In this document: piece after piece, positions 24,011 to 36,441 of the stretch | Position numbering within the stretch: the stretch's first letter is position 1 | Layout of the letters: each line of letters begins with the position of its first letter | From: Ambrosia x helenae | Taxonomy: Eukaryota > Streptophyta > Magnoliopsida > Asterales > Asteraceae | Reading direction: 5' to 3' | Length of the DNA stretch: 64,000 bases | Assembly (NCBI GenBank): GCA_030844895.1 | Contig: CM061233.1 | Coordinates: 58,863,468-58,927,467, forward strand | The notes under the pieces: generated by a model | What the model was told of the DNA's origin: nothing | Database searches by the model: none | Seen by the model: the letters and a program-made list of their open reading frames with translations, nothing else | Program-made: the position numbers and the translations under genes

Positions 24011-26832
24011 TGTAACGCACCAAATATTTAAATAACGCAAATATTTGGTAGTAGGTGAACATGTTGTATAAAATAAAGGTTCATATCTTATTAAAGACAA
24101 CTTGGTCTCCAAGTTGTCGGTCAAACAAGGATGGCTAGTAGTGACATAAGTTATAACTTGAATTAACAAGTAAACAAAAGGGGAGGGGCTTAAGTTGAAT
24201 AAAACCAAACTCATGGGTTAATAAGGGGAGGACTCAAAACAAAAGAACTCCATGAAGAGGAGTTCACTTTTTTGGAGAGGAGAAGACCACCCCAACCCCA
24301 AACTCACTAATCAGCCCCAAATCCATGCTAAAATCGATTATTGGACTTGCATGTTGGAAGATTCCTAGTCATCTAGTGTTAACAAACATGAGGTAAGTGA
24401 TAGAATTTCATGGATGATGAAATACTAGGGTTCATACATAATTATGAGTGAATTCATGTGGAGACTAGTTGCAAATTGTGATTGAAACTTGTATGCATGC
24501 TAATTTTGTGGAAATTTTGTAAATTGAAGAGGTTTCATGGAGTTTGGAAGTGGATGTTGATCTTTGGGTGTATGCATGAAATGCTTGTACATTGTGTTTT
24601 AAATGTTGTATGCACACCAAGTGTTTGATGAAATGTCTAGATTAGTCTAACTTGTGAAATGGTAGGCAAGATTGGATGAGTATGAAAGTAGTATGATAAT
24701 TGATCCAATTGATAGTAGGTTAAGAAGAGGATTGCGTCTTAGAAAGTATTCATGTGGAAATTTATTGAATTACATGAATCGGTAAGAAGTATGTACACTA
24801 TGCTTAAATAGTATGATGCACACCATGTGATGGTTAATTGGTATGATGAATGATCTTGTATGTTAGTGAGATATGAATATGATGTTTATGGCGAAGTTCA
24901 TATGGTCTAGTACACTAATATGGATATATGTTTCTAACTAGAAAGTTTGAATGGTTGAAAGTTGACTTTTTGCCAAGTCAATAATGTAGAATAAGATGGT
25001 TAGGCTCCCAAACTTGATTAAGTGATTAGAAACACTATGTGACACATAACATGTTAAAACTATGAGACATATATGATATTAAGTGGTTTTACATGATGTG
25101 AGAATAAATGTGGTTGTGAATGTATGTTTTAGGTATGATAGAATTTGACTAATGAAAGTCAATGTGATATTTGGTTGAGAATGGTTGTTAGTGTGAATGA
25201 TCATGTATGCTAACAATGATGTGAACATGATGATATGAAAGGATAGGAAGGATGGACTCAAGATGGGAAGCTAATGGGTCAAGAGGAGGCAAGTAAACGA
25301 GCATGAACTTGGGGGAATTAAGGTAAGTGACTCCCGAACTTAACTCTCATCTATGATATTGATTTACGTTCATATAGAATGGGAATGATGTAGTAGTAGT
25401 ATATGCATATGAAAACCACCCTCGTGAAGTGTGGGCGTTAAATTGGTAGTTATTTGCAAAACTATGTCCAATGCGCGCTAAAGCGCCTAAGAATGACCAA
25501 TATTAATGTAATATTGAAAATGATGGAAAACTAAGTCCATGAGGGCTTAGATATTTCCAAATAAGTTAGTCGGTTAAAAACAATGGAATTAAACCAAGTA
25601 GTGTCACCCACGGTTGACTAGTTTGTAAAATAAGCCAAGGAGGATGTTTTGGGAATTCCAAGGAATTACCAAAGGATAAACCTATAAACTGGGTCATAAT
25701 TAAATAATTGGACAATGATTTTTAGTTTAACAAAAGTTAGATGGGTTAACAAGATGATGGTTATGCCCTTTGGATGATCAAATAAGGTTTTGGTATAACT
25801 AAGACCTTAACGGGTCGATTTGGGTGAGAATCGGATGGATTGTAGTTAAACCAAAAGGGGTTATAAACCACCATAAATGGACATCTTTAAAGCATGATTA
25901 AATGGTGTTAAACAAGTCCCCAAGTGCCCTTAGGAATGGCCTTGAATAGGAGTTTAAATGCGTTCAAAGATTAGGGGAAAGCGGGCATGGAAATGAAGAA
26001 AATAAGCCAAAGTTGCAGAGGCTACCGTACCTTACGGTGGCCAGAGTAAGGTACGGTGGACATCAGAAAGCTTACGGTGGATCTCTACTGCCTTACGGTG
26101 GAAGCTGAAACAAGGGCTACCGTAACTTACGGTGGCCAGAGTAAGTTACGGTGGACCCCTGAATATTTTGTTTCGTTTCTTCTTTCTAACATGGTTTATC
26201 ATGTGTCATTATGTGGGAATGTAAGGATTCTTAAGGTTACTCTAAACTCCATGATTGATCTTAGTAAGACGGTTTAAGATTAAAGGATGGTGGGACATTG
26301 AAATGAAATCGTGGAGGTCGTGTTTATGTATGTATTGTTAATGTTATTAACCATATTGTTATGTGAATTACAACAAAGGCACAGGGTAGATGAGGATGAA
26401 TGCATGGATTTTCAAGGCTAGAATCCAAAGATCGGATTCAAGCTCGTATCTTGTATTAGTCCAAGTTTGCGGAGACAAGTCAAAGCGATTATCTAGCTTC
26501 CTTGGGATGCTATTACTATGTTGTAGAAATACTGACTATAGTCACTTACTGAACTAATGATAGCGTTATATGGTGATTGTAGGTTGTATTGTCTACCTCT
26601 TAAAGCAAGGAAAGGATGGCGATCGAGCGAGGAGGCGGATTGTACGTGGTCACGGTCACTTAACCAAATAAAGATGAGTTTTGTTGAAGGCAATAAGAAA
26701 TAATAGAAGATGTAACACTTAAAATACTTAGTGGATTTGATTTCTAATCATTCAAGGTTGTTATTAAAGAAATGAATTTTTCGGTTGGTATTTCCGCTGC
26801 ATACTTTCGATAATTTGGTTCAGGGTGTTACA
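24011..26832 (+). mobile_element. solo LTR, family C (2822 bp)
   Basis: It starts TGTAACGCACC and ends GGGTGTTACA, flanked by perfect TTGTG duplications, with no internal domain between. An LTR-LTR recombination product is the simple explanation. Near the 5' end CCAAATATT and AATATTTGG form an inverted repeat. A strong donor-like GAG/GTAAGTGATAG lies at about 24392 and another AAG/GTAAGTG at 25323. A TTCCGCT motif sits at 26792-26798. The 73-codon frame at 26056-26277 overlaps a repeat array and is not a gene. Orientation is set by the TTCCGCT motif and donors. Confidence 0.85.
26020..26155. repeat. CTTACGGTGG motif cluster in LTR C
   Basis: TTACGGTGG or TACGGTGG recurs about seven times in 135 bp, interleaved with GCTACCGTA, which is partly its reverse complement (for example ACCGTA-CCT-TACGGT). 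The cluster is absent elsewhere in the LTR. Confidence 0.8.
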
Positions 26833-27385
26833 TTGTGAATATAAAACACACTCTGTTCATGGTGTTTTAAAGTCATAACACTAGGTTGTTTTGTTGTTGG
26901 ATGGTTTGAGTATAAAACACTTTGGATGGTTTTGAGTATATAACACACTCTGGATGGCTGTGAATATAAAACACACTCTGTTCATGGTGTTTTAAAGTCA
27001 AAACACTAGGTTTTTTGTTGTTGGATGGTTTGAGTATAAAACACTTTGGATGGTTTTGAGTATAGAACACACTCTGGATGGTTTTGAATAAAATACCACA
27101 ATATGATATTTGGATAATCGATGTAGTTGAATATGAATTTCAATACGTGAAGACTGATTCTTTATAAATAATTCAGTAAAATTCGTTTAAAATCAAAACA
27201 ATTATCCCTAATATTACTCATAATTAATAACGAAATTAATTAGACAATTATCTACTAAAAATAAGATTAGCAATACAAATTACAATGACGCCCTTCTAAT
27301 TAAAAAAATTGGCTGTCACGTGTCACTCTAAGATTGGTTCTCACACTTCTCACACAAAAATGGTTTTGTACAAGAACCTAAACCT

Positions 27386-27398
27386 ATATATATATATA
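27386..27398. repeat. TA run at the Helitron insertion site
   Basis: A short TA run lies between the terminal-inverted-repeat element and the Helitron. The TA run resumes at 37773-37793 after the Helitron, which therefore inserted into a TA microsatellite. Confidence 0.85.
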
Positions 27399-27427
27399 CT
27401 AGGTTTGAGACCCGTGGGGACCCACGG
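27399..27427 (-). other. Helitron 3' terminus: hairpin plus CTAG
   Basis: On the minus strand CCGTGGG-TC-CCCACGG forms a 7-bp stem with a two-base loop, followed by 9 nt and the terminal CTAG. This is the termination signal arrangement of rolling-circle Helitrons. Confidence 0.9.
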
Positions 27428-27934
27428 TGCAAACCATAGTAAATAAAAAAAATATATTAAACTAAGAGTTGTATTATTCAAGTTTAGTGGCTACAACGTA
27501 AAGTGTTAAGAATAATGGTTAGCCTGATATTTTTTTTCTTATATAAACGTCATGCGTTGATATGAAATGGGTATTAAAATTAAAACTAATATATAACTAT
27601 GGTTTTCATGTCAAAGTGGATATTTTTTGTAAGCTATAAGTAACGTTAGTAATGAAAACCGATTACCTATTATGATCAGTACTCAACCAAAGTATAAACT
27701 TTAACAAAAAATAACAAAAGGTATGAATACATTGTGTTTTTGTAAATGACTTTTTATCATATTTTTATTTTTAATGTAATTGTAATTAGTACATAACTTG
27801 TTTTATTGACAAATGGCAACGCACTGTTCAAAGCACACAAAAAAAGTTTAAAATAATACTTTATTATTGAAGTTGTATATACATAACGTCAATAAAGATA
27901 AGTAAAAAAATTGCATCAAAATTACTCACATTAT
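27428..27934. other. Helitron 3' subterminal non-coding region
   Basis: AT-rich sequence between the RepHel stop and the 3' hairpin. It has no frame or repeat of note and probably includes the RepHel 3' UTR. Confidence 0.6.
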
Positions 27935-30900
27935 TCATAAATCCTGAAAGACTTCTTTGTACACAACGTTTGATGTTTTGTTCGTCAATTCACCATTTTC
28001 ATCTACTATAACTATCTTCAGTCCATCTCGACTTCTGACTCTTGAAAGCGCAACATACAACTGCCCGTGTGAAAAAACTGGATCCTTCAAATACAACCCA
28101 ACTCTGGATAAGGATTGTCCTTGACTTTTGTTTATTGTCATTGCGAAAGAAACAGCAAGTGGAAATTGCCTTCTGTTAAATTTAAAAGGAATTTTCTTAT
28201 CTGAGGGGGATAAAGTAATTCTTGGAATAAAAGTTCGCATTCCAATGTTACTTCCTGATATGATTTTCGCTTCAATGACACGTTTTCTCATTTTAACAAC
28301 TTGTAACCTAGTCCCATTGCACAAACCGCTTTTCTGATCAATGTTTCTGAGTAACATTGCGGGAACGCCAACTTTCAAAACCAAACGATGGTTTGGTATT
28401 CCAGAAAACTTAAGACCATTCAGGACATCAGGAAAAACTAATCTTTCATCAACCTGTTTGTTAACATCTTCAGACTGGCAAACACTATCCGAACTTAGAT
28501 ACTCAACTTCGTCACCCGGAAACATTGAAAGTAATATATCATTAATTTCATGAACAACTTCATTCTTCGATGCCAATATAGCTCGATCTTGAAAATAAGT
28601 CGGAATGTGGATGTTATCCAAAAGTGAAGGATAAACAAAGGCTATCAAATCAGAAACAGGATCCGAAGATTGAGAAATAAGTAAGTCATCAGGTATCAAA
28701 ATAACATCTTGATCATCGCTTATTGTATCAACCTTTCCTTCTCCTATGTCCAGAAGCCAAGATGCAAACTTTTTAGTTTCCTCAATATCATAACTGCAGC
28801 TTCCAGAAAGCAACCTCATATTTTTTGTTAACTCTAAAACAGTGCATTTGTGCCAAATGTATGATGAACTTAAAGAGGCATTAACAATGTCATGCCTAGT
28901 TCCATTTGGTACAACTGGTAGAATTTGCCTAAAGTCACCCCCAAACACAACAACCTTTATACCAAATAACAAATCAGACGACTCATCAGCATGTACACCA
29001 AATACATCTTTTAAACTTCGATCTAGTGCTTCAAAAGCATGTTTATGAGTCATGGGTGCTTCATCCCATATAATCAAGTCAGTTTGTTTAACCAGCTGTG
29101 CAACATCACTATTAGGTGGTATGAAGCACATAGAATCTTCAGTTAGGTTTATAGGAATACGAAACCTGGAATGTGCTGTCCTACCACCGGCCAATAGCAA
29201 AGAAGCGATACCACTCGAAGCAACATTCAAAACAATCTTTCTTTTACATCTTATGGATGAAGATAAAGTCTTCCATAGGAATGTTTTACCCGTACCACCG
29301 TAACCATAAACAAAAAAAACCCCTCCTTTTTTTTCCTCAACAGATTTGATTACACAATTATAAATATTTTTTTGTTCATCTGTTAAAGAAGAGAACTGAG
29401 AATCAAATTCTTCAACCAAACTGTTTGAGTCATAGCCCAACTCCTCACAAATAAGACGATTTTCTAATAATGATAGAAAATCATTCTCAGGATATGGCAT
29501 ACCTACGAAATGTCGTAGACTGCAACTATTACGCAATAAGAACTTCTCAATATCTAGCAAAGCTAAATTCTTAAGTTCGTCGTCTGAAAGGATCAAATCT
29601 GGGAAAAAAAATGTCTTAGAATGGAATATATAGAATAAAATTAACAAATAAAATTAATAATTGAATATGTGGAACTATTAAAATTAGTATAATTTACATT
29701 CCTAATAATTATGAATCATTACAATTTAGTATATGCCCAAAAAATTCTAGAAAATCTATTTTAAAGTAATAATATATTAAAAAAAGTTAATACCTGGACA
29801 GTTTGAATCTATTCTTCTCTTGTGTAAAATGTCATCAGACAAATAATTCCATGTTTCCTCCCACACAATGTCAGGTCTTGACAAACTGTTGGACGCTAAA
29901 AGAGTTGCAAATAAGTTTCTTAGATAAGGACCAGAACCTGCAAAAGCCGCTTCCTTTATTGCTTCAACATATTCTGTATCATCATCTAGGAGTCCCATTG
30001 CGTAGCATGCATCCCTAAAAGATGATTGTACTTTCCCATCAACTTTAAGAATATCTTGAAACGATGTTGGTCCTTTAACCTTATTCAAAAGCATTCTCAA
30101 AAAATAAGCTTCGCCAACAGAAGCAGGAACTGAATGAATTCGACCAATTGACTTTATTCTTTGCCTAACCTCCCATTTTCGTTCTTGTGCTTTCCAAACA
30201 TATTGTGAAGGGAATTGGATGTAAGTTAGTTGCCTTGCATTGGCATCAATTTTGTTGCGTTTCATCCAACCCAAAAACATAGAGGAAGCACAAGAGGGTT
30301 TATTGAGAACGTCGTCAATGTCTTGCGTAGGATCGAAAACAATTCTTTGTTCACCAGGTAGATGAAAAGGTAGTCTCATTACAGGAGGTGACCTGTAATG
30401 AATATCATATGAGAATATTCTCCATGAAGCCTCACACGCAGAAATATAATGACAATCATAAAATCCTTTGACTTCATCAACAACTTTGTCTTCACCGGGT
30501 ACTTTCTTGCTTTCGACAAAATTAAGAGTAACTCTATCTGGACCCTTGTTAATGTATTTAAATAAATACTTAATGGATCCAGCTTGGTTACACCATTCAA
30601 CGTTGATATGAGCCTGGTATCTTTTAAGAAGTGTCTTGTTATATGGAACAACATATCTGTTATCTAATTGCTCACCAGACTTTTCTACAAACGACCCATT
30701 ATCTCTGCGTCTATAAACTGCATAACCTTCGGTATCAATAGAAGTCTCATTCTGGAAATTTTTTGGGAAGGTTTTTGAACATTTGTCATTGACCATACAC
30801 GGACAACTCATGTTCAAAGGACCACAAGGACCGTGAATCATAAATTCACGTACAAGTTCATACAATTCTGCATCTTCATCTTTATTCGGTATCTCTGCTG

Positions 30901-31027
30901 AAATGAACTTGTCAATATGGTCAACTGTAGGAAGCTTATAACCAGCAACCATAAACAAACAAATGTGTGCGTGTGGTAATCCACGTTTTTGAAACTCAAC
31001 GGTATATACAGCTGCAAAAAAATACAT
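27935..31027 (-). CDS. RepHel (Helitron rolling-circle replicase-helicase), N-terminally truncated
   Basis: There are two exons on the minus strand: 29794-31027 and 27935-29598. The 195-nt intron has GT and AG ends and joins the Rep and helicase frames exactly (SNCP, then DLILSDDE). The product is about 965 residues from the ATG at 31027. Rep part: the HUH metal site GLPHAH at about residues 16-21 and the two catalytic tyrosines in KYLFKY (about 154 and 158). Helicase part: Walker A GYGGTGKT, Walker B IIWDEAPM, GGDFRQ, and a C-terminal SQGQSL and YVALSR, typical of PIF1-like SF1 helicases. Plant RepHel proteins usually have some 500 more residues before the HUH motif. Those are missing. An acceptor TTTTTTGCAG ending at 31012 suggests the first exon here originally followed an intron. 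Confidence 0.88.
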
Positions 31028-31874
31028 ACAACTGAACTTACAACTGAAAATACACGATTAGTTTAGATAGATGAGAGATTTGATTGCACATGAATCATGA
31101 AAAGGAATCGGTTATCATAGTGATAATAAAAAAATACATAGATTATTAACATATACCCCACAATATTAAGATAAGATCTGCAAATCATTGAAATAATCGA
31201 AAGGAATTAAAAAGTGAAGAAGATCTTACATATTGGTAAAGTGGTTTTTTGGGAGAAGATAAATGAAAAAGTGAAACAATTATGATTTAGGTAGGTATAT
31301 AATGACACAGATTGTTGTTGGGCTGAAGCTCACATAATATAAACATGTAAATCGGGCCTATGCCGCTTAAAAAAAATGTAAACCCAATATGTTATATAAT
31401 ATGTATGATATGTATGTTATATGGGATTGTGTTAGCAAGCTATTGGGCCGATCATTTTTCCTTGTATCACATACATATATTTCAGTAAAAAAATTGAATA
31501 TATCTACATATTTATGTTACAATTTATTTAGTTTTAATTAGATATGAATCATACAAAAATAAAACTGAATATTATGTTTGATGAGTACATCCACCAATCT
31601 AGTTGTATCTATATTTACTCAACATAATATTGAAATGGATGAAAACATACTTATCAATCAAGCAAACGCATTTATTAAATATTAAGATCGTTATGAAACT
31701 TAATAAAAAGAGGAAACCATATCATGGTATAAAGAGAAAATAACAAAGTAGAAATTGTTCAAAATTATTAAAAAAACAAAACATAAAGCAATGAAACTCG
31801 TTGACCATAAGCATAGCAAACAAATCCTCTTCATTTTGGGTTTAGGAAGACGAGAGGCTCAACGTAATTTTAAG
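31028..31874 (-). promoter_or_regulatory. intergenic region between RPA-like gene and RepHel
   Basis: No coding sequence was found where the N-terminal Rep exons would be expected. On the minus strand a TCATTATATACC box (about 31300) is followed by a pyrimidine-rich stretch. A good donor, AATAT/GTAAGATC (about 31230), could splice to the RepHel acceptor at 31012. This would make a 5' UTR exon plus intron. The arrangement is inferred from sequence. Confidence 0.4.
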
Positions 31875-34663
31875 TTACTCCATACTACCACCACTTCCAA
31901 TCTTAGTTGAAGGAGTTGGTGTGCTTTCATCATCAGAGATCGCGTCAATCAGTTTACGCTTAACCATTTGATACTTGGAACTGATAGAACATTGTTCTCC
32001 TTCAGCGTAAACTTTCTTATCAACAATGGAAATTGGCGTATCATTATCGCCTGTGTCAGATTCCTAAAAAAAATATAGTTACAAACATATATATCAGGAT
32101 CATCAGTGATTGTGTATGAAAGAAAAAATGAGTAAAATGTATTACTATGAAAATATGTGTTTGTGAAAATGGTACCTTGGAAGCAGAAATAACATTAGAC
32201 GGCATTGCTATGAGAGACGTGTGAAGTGATTCTGATTCAGCAGGCTGAAAAAAAATGCAAAAACTTAGAAATGTAACAAAGTCTTACGTAAATAAAATTT
32301 GCAAAGTTATGTGAGATGGAATTCGAATATGTACCTGTCCTACATACAACTTTTTCTTAAGATGCGAGATAATTGTTGGATCATCAGTTATCTTAGTTAC
32401 ACCATAAACATCATATTTGTTGTTAAAATTGAAGCCAGAGACAAAGATTTTAAAAGCAAACTCTCTGTCTAACAAAGTCTTAATCTCTTCAGGATATTCA
32501 ACTGTATCACCAACCTATATATATAAGGAATAACCAAATAGATAATTATTACAAAACCATAATTAAGGAATTATTAAAAATAATTGTATACTTAAAATCG
32601 GTTCCTAAAAATAAGGAATACCGTATTCAAATCAAGCAATTCAGAAGCACTTTTACTAATAAGTTGTGCAACGTCACGATGAAACAACGTAAGCGATACA
32701 ACACCATTAACGTCTTGCACACGAACCTGAATTTTAAACCTAGAAAAAAAATTTGAAAAAAAAAACAACAAAAATTTATAACTAAGTTGGGTTGAAATGA
32801 AAGTAGATTTGTGAAAATTATAATAGATGTTAAAAATATATCCGACCTTGGTGTAGGGTCAACTTTTTTGGCACTACAACTATCATTCAAACACTCGTAA
32901 ACCTTTTCTTCCTGAAAATCTGAACTTCCTTCACCAACCTGCTTGATTATATAATCAATACTACATTTTTTTGTGCATTTGGGGCATCCCATGTAGTACC
33001 AGCCAATTTCAGTAAACAGGTGTTTAATAGTACCCAATAATACCAGAGGCTGCGCCTGTATGAATATTATAGTTTGTTACCAAAATAAGATAGTATATGG
33101 TATACAAAGGAAATTAATATTAAAATAAAATTATAGTTTTAACTTCATTACAATTTATTATATTTAATTATAAATATCGTATTTAAGTATGAACATTATA
33201 CTTACATCTTGAATCTCACAAATGTCGCCAATGTTACTAAAAGGAGTGTTATGGACAAATTCATCTTCATCAGAGCAAAACATAGAAGTTCCATATGGTT
33301 GAAGAGAAGAGGAAGGATTATCAGCGATTTTCTTACCCAACCTGAGAAAAATAATTACATACATACACATTACATATTTATTGAGACTGTTTATAAAGGT
33401 TGTGTAATTCGTATTTAAAAACCTAATAGTACATACCCTATTTTGTAGAGCTTTATATCTTCAATATCTCCATTTATGAAAAGTCGACTAACACGATCTC
33501 CAAAAGAGTTAGAAACATACGGTTTTCCTATATAAAAAAAAAATTAGGAAAAAATATTTTTTTATTTAATAAAAAAATAATAGAGGTTAGAACTTAATAT
33601 ATAATGCAAAATATAATGAATGTATAAATATAATTATAACAATATATAAATAGATTAACATTATACAACCATTATAAAACTTCAAACGGCCAAACTGCAT
33701 TATTATTATAAATTCTTTCTCTGTTTGATGAGTTGCAACATATTTAGACATCTCAATGGCATAACTATCCCACAACGTTAAATAGATGCGCAAGCCCCTT
33801 CACAAAAGTACAAATTATTTTAGTAAAAAATAAATAAAGAATTTATAAAGGTACGTAATTTTTTTTATATATAAAATGCAAAAAAATAAATAAATAAATA
33901 AATAATACATACTCGATATCTTGAACTTCCATTGTTAACCTCTTTTTATCAGCGACAACCTTTTTTTCTTTATCATCATTGCTAAAGAACTTGTTAACAT
34001 GTCCAATAACATCTAAGATCAATTATAAAATAAACATTAATTAAAGATAAGTTATAAATTTACTGCGATTGTTTGGTTGTGATTAAAAAAAACATTAAAA
34101 CGAAAATATACCTATTGTAACATATTCATCAACATCCCTTTCCAGAATTCTTTGAAATGGCACAAAAGAGAAACCAAAATCTGGACCTTGGAAACCATGA
34201 TATTCGGAAACTTGAGTATTCATATTGAAGCAGAGTTTGTTTGAGTTTGGAGCATACTTGTATTTAGAAGAATAGACCCCAACTCCTGGGTTTATTATAA
34301 TAAGAGAAGAATTTTCAATCAGAAACCTCTCGAATTTAAAAAACAACCGCTTAAATACATTGGCTTGAATCCTGTCACCCTGTTGATTATAAAAAAAGAA
34401 GATAATTGATATACATTAAAATTAAAAGCATCACAATATAAAAAAAATTAATGAAATTTAAAAATAATAGGATGTAAAAAAAACGTGTGGTTAAGTTTTA
34501 CATTTTCATCACATAGGATCATTTCAATTGAGTACACATCATTAGGATTGCGACGATCGGGTAGACGCCAAACCCGAATAATCTTTAGCTTTAACGCCAC
34601 ACTGTTTCGGTTTACATGAATTTGGTTAACCATTGTAAACTCATTTGCATCTACAGCAGCCAT
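31875..34663 (-). CDS. RPA70-like single-strand DNA-binding protein, 11 exons, intact
   Basis: Exons on the minus strand are 34502-34663, 34112-34379, 33913-34012, 33670-33797, 33437-33527, 33206-33341, 32847-33055, 32622-32739, 32335-32514, 32176-32244 and 31875-32063. All introns have GT and AG ends, and phases join into one 549-residue frame. The product resembles the large subunit of replication protein A: OB-fold segments (DENGDRIQA near residue 53; ELDVIGHVN-like DVIGHVNKF near 144) and a C-terminal zinc ribbon with C319, C322, C350 and C355. RPA-like genes are known cargo of plant Helitrons and are thought to bind single-stranded transposition intermediates. Unlike RepHel, this gene shows no damage. 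A possible 5' UTR exon precedes the ATG (acceptor TTTTTTCCAG). Confidence 0.88.
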
Positions 34664-34869
34664 TGATCTTGTTAACTGGAAAAAAATGATGTAAATAACA
34701 AAAGATGACTTCAATAACACAACAAATAAAAATCAAATCAAAATAACTTCGACATTATGTAATTAAATATGAGAAACAGATAGTAACCTAATAATATATC
34801 TTTGCGATTACTTAAAGTGGCTCCAACGTGTCTTATTACAATCGTATGTGAATTGGTTTGACTTCTTTA
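34664..34869 (-). promoter_or_regulatory. upstream region of the RPA-like gene
   Basis: An acceptor-like TTTTTTCCAG lies 14 nt before the ATG, so the first non-coding exon is probably further upstream. No clear TATA box was chosen. Confidence 0.35.
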
Positions 34870-36285
34870 TATAGTTATTGAATATAGCGAATAATAGGAA
34901 ATAGATGTAATGGTGGGCGGTTAATTAGGATTTGAATTAGCATATATTTAAAGATTATAACATTATGTATTGATTCACTTAAGTCAAGGTCAATCATTTA
35001 TTGATTAAATCGGTTTATCAAGCATTATATAGGTATTGATGTAGGAATTAAATCAATTCAATAATAACAAATAGATTAAAGAGTGGAGGGTAATTAGGAA
35101 CCGAATTACGATTGAATACATTATTGTTATAAGTTTAGGTATTGATTGAATTTAGTCAAAGTAAAGTATTCAAAGCAACACAGCCGTATGTTAAGCATTA
35201 TAGTTAGTTGTAAGTTGTTTTGATCTATTCAATGTTATTTAACTAATGTTCTTTATATGTTATGTCAAGCATTATATAGGAATTCAATCAATTGAATAAT
35301 AAAAATCGGATGAAAGAGTGGAGGGTAATTAGGATTCGACTTAGAATTGTTATTATTGTTATAACTTTATGTATCGATTGAATTTAATAAAAGTCAAGCA
35401 TTGAAATAATTAATGGCGACTTTTAAGTATTATACCTAGTTGTGAATTGTTTTTTTTTATTGAATCAATGTTATTAAACTAAATGAATTTAGCGAATAAT
35501 AGGAAATGGATGTAATGGTGGGCGGTTAATTAGCATTTGAATTAGCATATATTTAAAGGTTATAACATTATGTATTGATTCACTTTAGTCAAGGTCAATC
35601 ATTTATTGATTATACCTACTTGTGAATTTTTTTTTATTTCTTCAATGTTATTAAACTAAATTAATGTATTGATTACATTTAGTCAAAGTCAACATTGAAA
35701 TAATTAATGGCGAATTTTAAGTATTATACCTAGTATTGATTTTTTTTCCTCATGTTTTATCCAATGTTATTAAACTAAATGTTCTTTACATGTTATGTAA
35801 AGCATTATATATGTATTCAATTGATTCAATAATAAGAAATGGATGAAAGAGTGGAGGGTAATTAGCATTCGAATTAACTCTTATATATTATTGTTATAAA
35901 TTAATGTATTGATTAAATTTAGTAAAAGTCAAGAATTTAAACCATTAAAGCCGAATTCATATGATTATACATATTTGTGATGTTATTTTTTTTTTTATCT
36001 GTTGGATGTTACTAAACTAAATGTTATTTACATGTTATGTAAAGCATAATATAGGTATGCAATCAATTCAACAATAAGGAATGGATGAAAGAGTGGAGGA
36101 TAATTAGCATCCGAATTAGCTCTTATATATTATTGTTATAAATTAATTAATGTATTGAATAAATTTAGTCAAAGTCAAGAATTAAACCATTAAAGCCGAA
36201 ATTAAAGTCTAATCATAAATTAATGTATTGATTACATTTAGTCAATGTCAAGCATTGAAATCATTAATGGCGAATTTAAAGTATT
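34870..36285. repeat. degenerate tandem repeat field inside the Helitron
   Basis: A degenerate unit containing GTGGAGGGTAATTAG, a GAATTAG phrase, TATTGTTATAA, TGTATTGATT and AAAGTCAAG recurs. Anchors of six copies lie near 34915, 35083, 35320, 35515, 35853 and 36093. Neighbouring spacings of about 240 bp alternate with longer ones, giving a higher-order pattern of about 600 bp. No reading frame spans it. It separates the B3 and RPA-like genes. Confidence 0.75.
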
Positions 36286-36441
36286 ATAGCATAATCAAAG
36301 GTCAAAAGACATTTTTATAATCAGTAAAATTTATTTAAAATAAGTTAAAAAAGGAAATATAATAAAAATACATAAAAACCTAACAATAAACATACGAGTG
36401 TATGGAAATATGTGTTTAATGGAATGAACAAAAAATTACAT

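Larger units (their letters stand above)
23309..27385. mobile_element. terminal-inverted-repeat element (MITE-like), copy 2, split by a solo LTR
   Basis: The left end AGGGTCAAGATCCTGTACA and the complement of the right end AGGTTTAGGTTCTTGTACA match each other and both ends of the 4370-5451 element. Removing the solo LTR (24011-26837 with one target copy) leaves about 1.25 kb. The interior carries an array of GAGTATAAAACACACTCTGG-like units at 23850-24005, continuing at 26838-27090. There is no transposase. Both flanks are TA runs. Confidence 0.75.
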
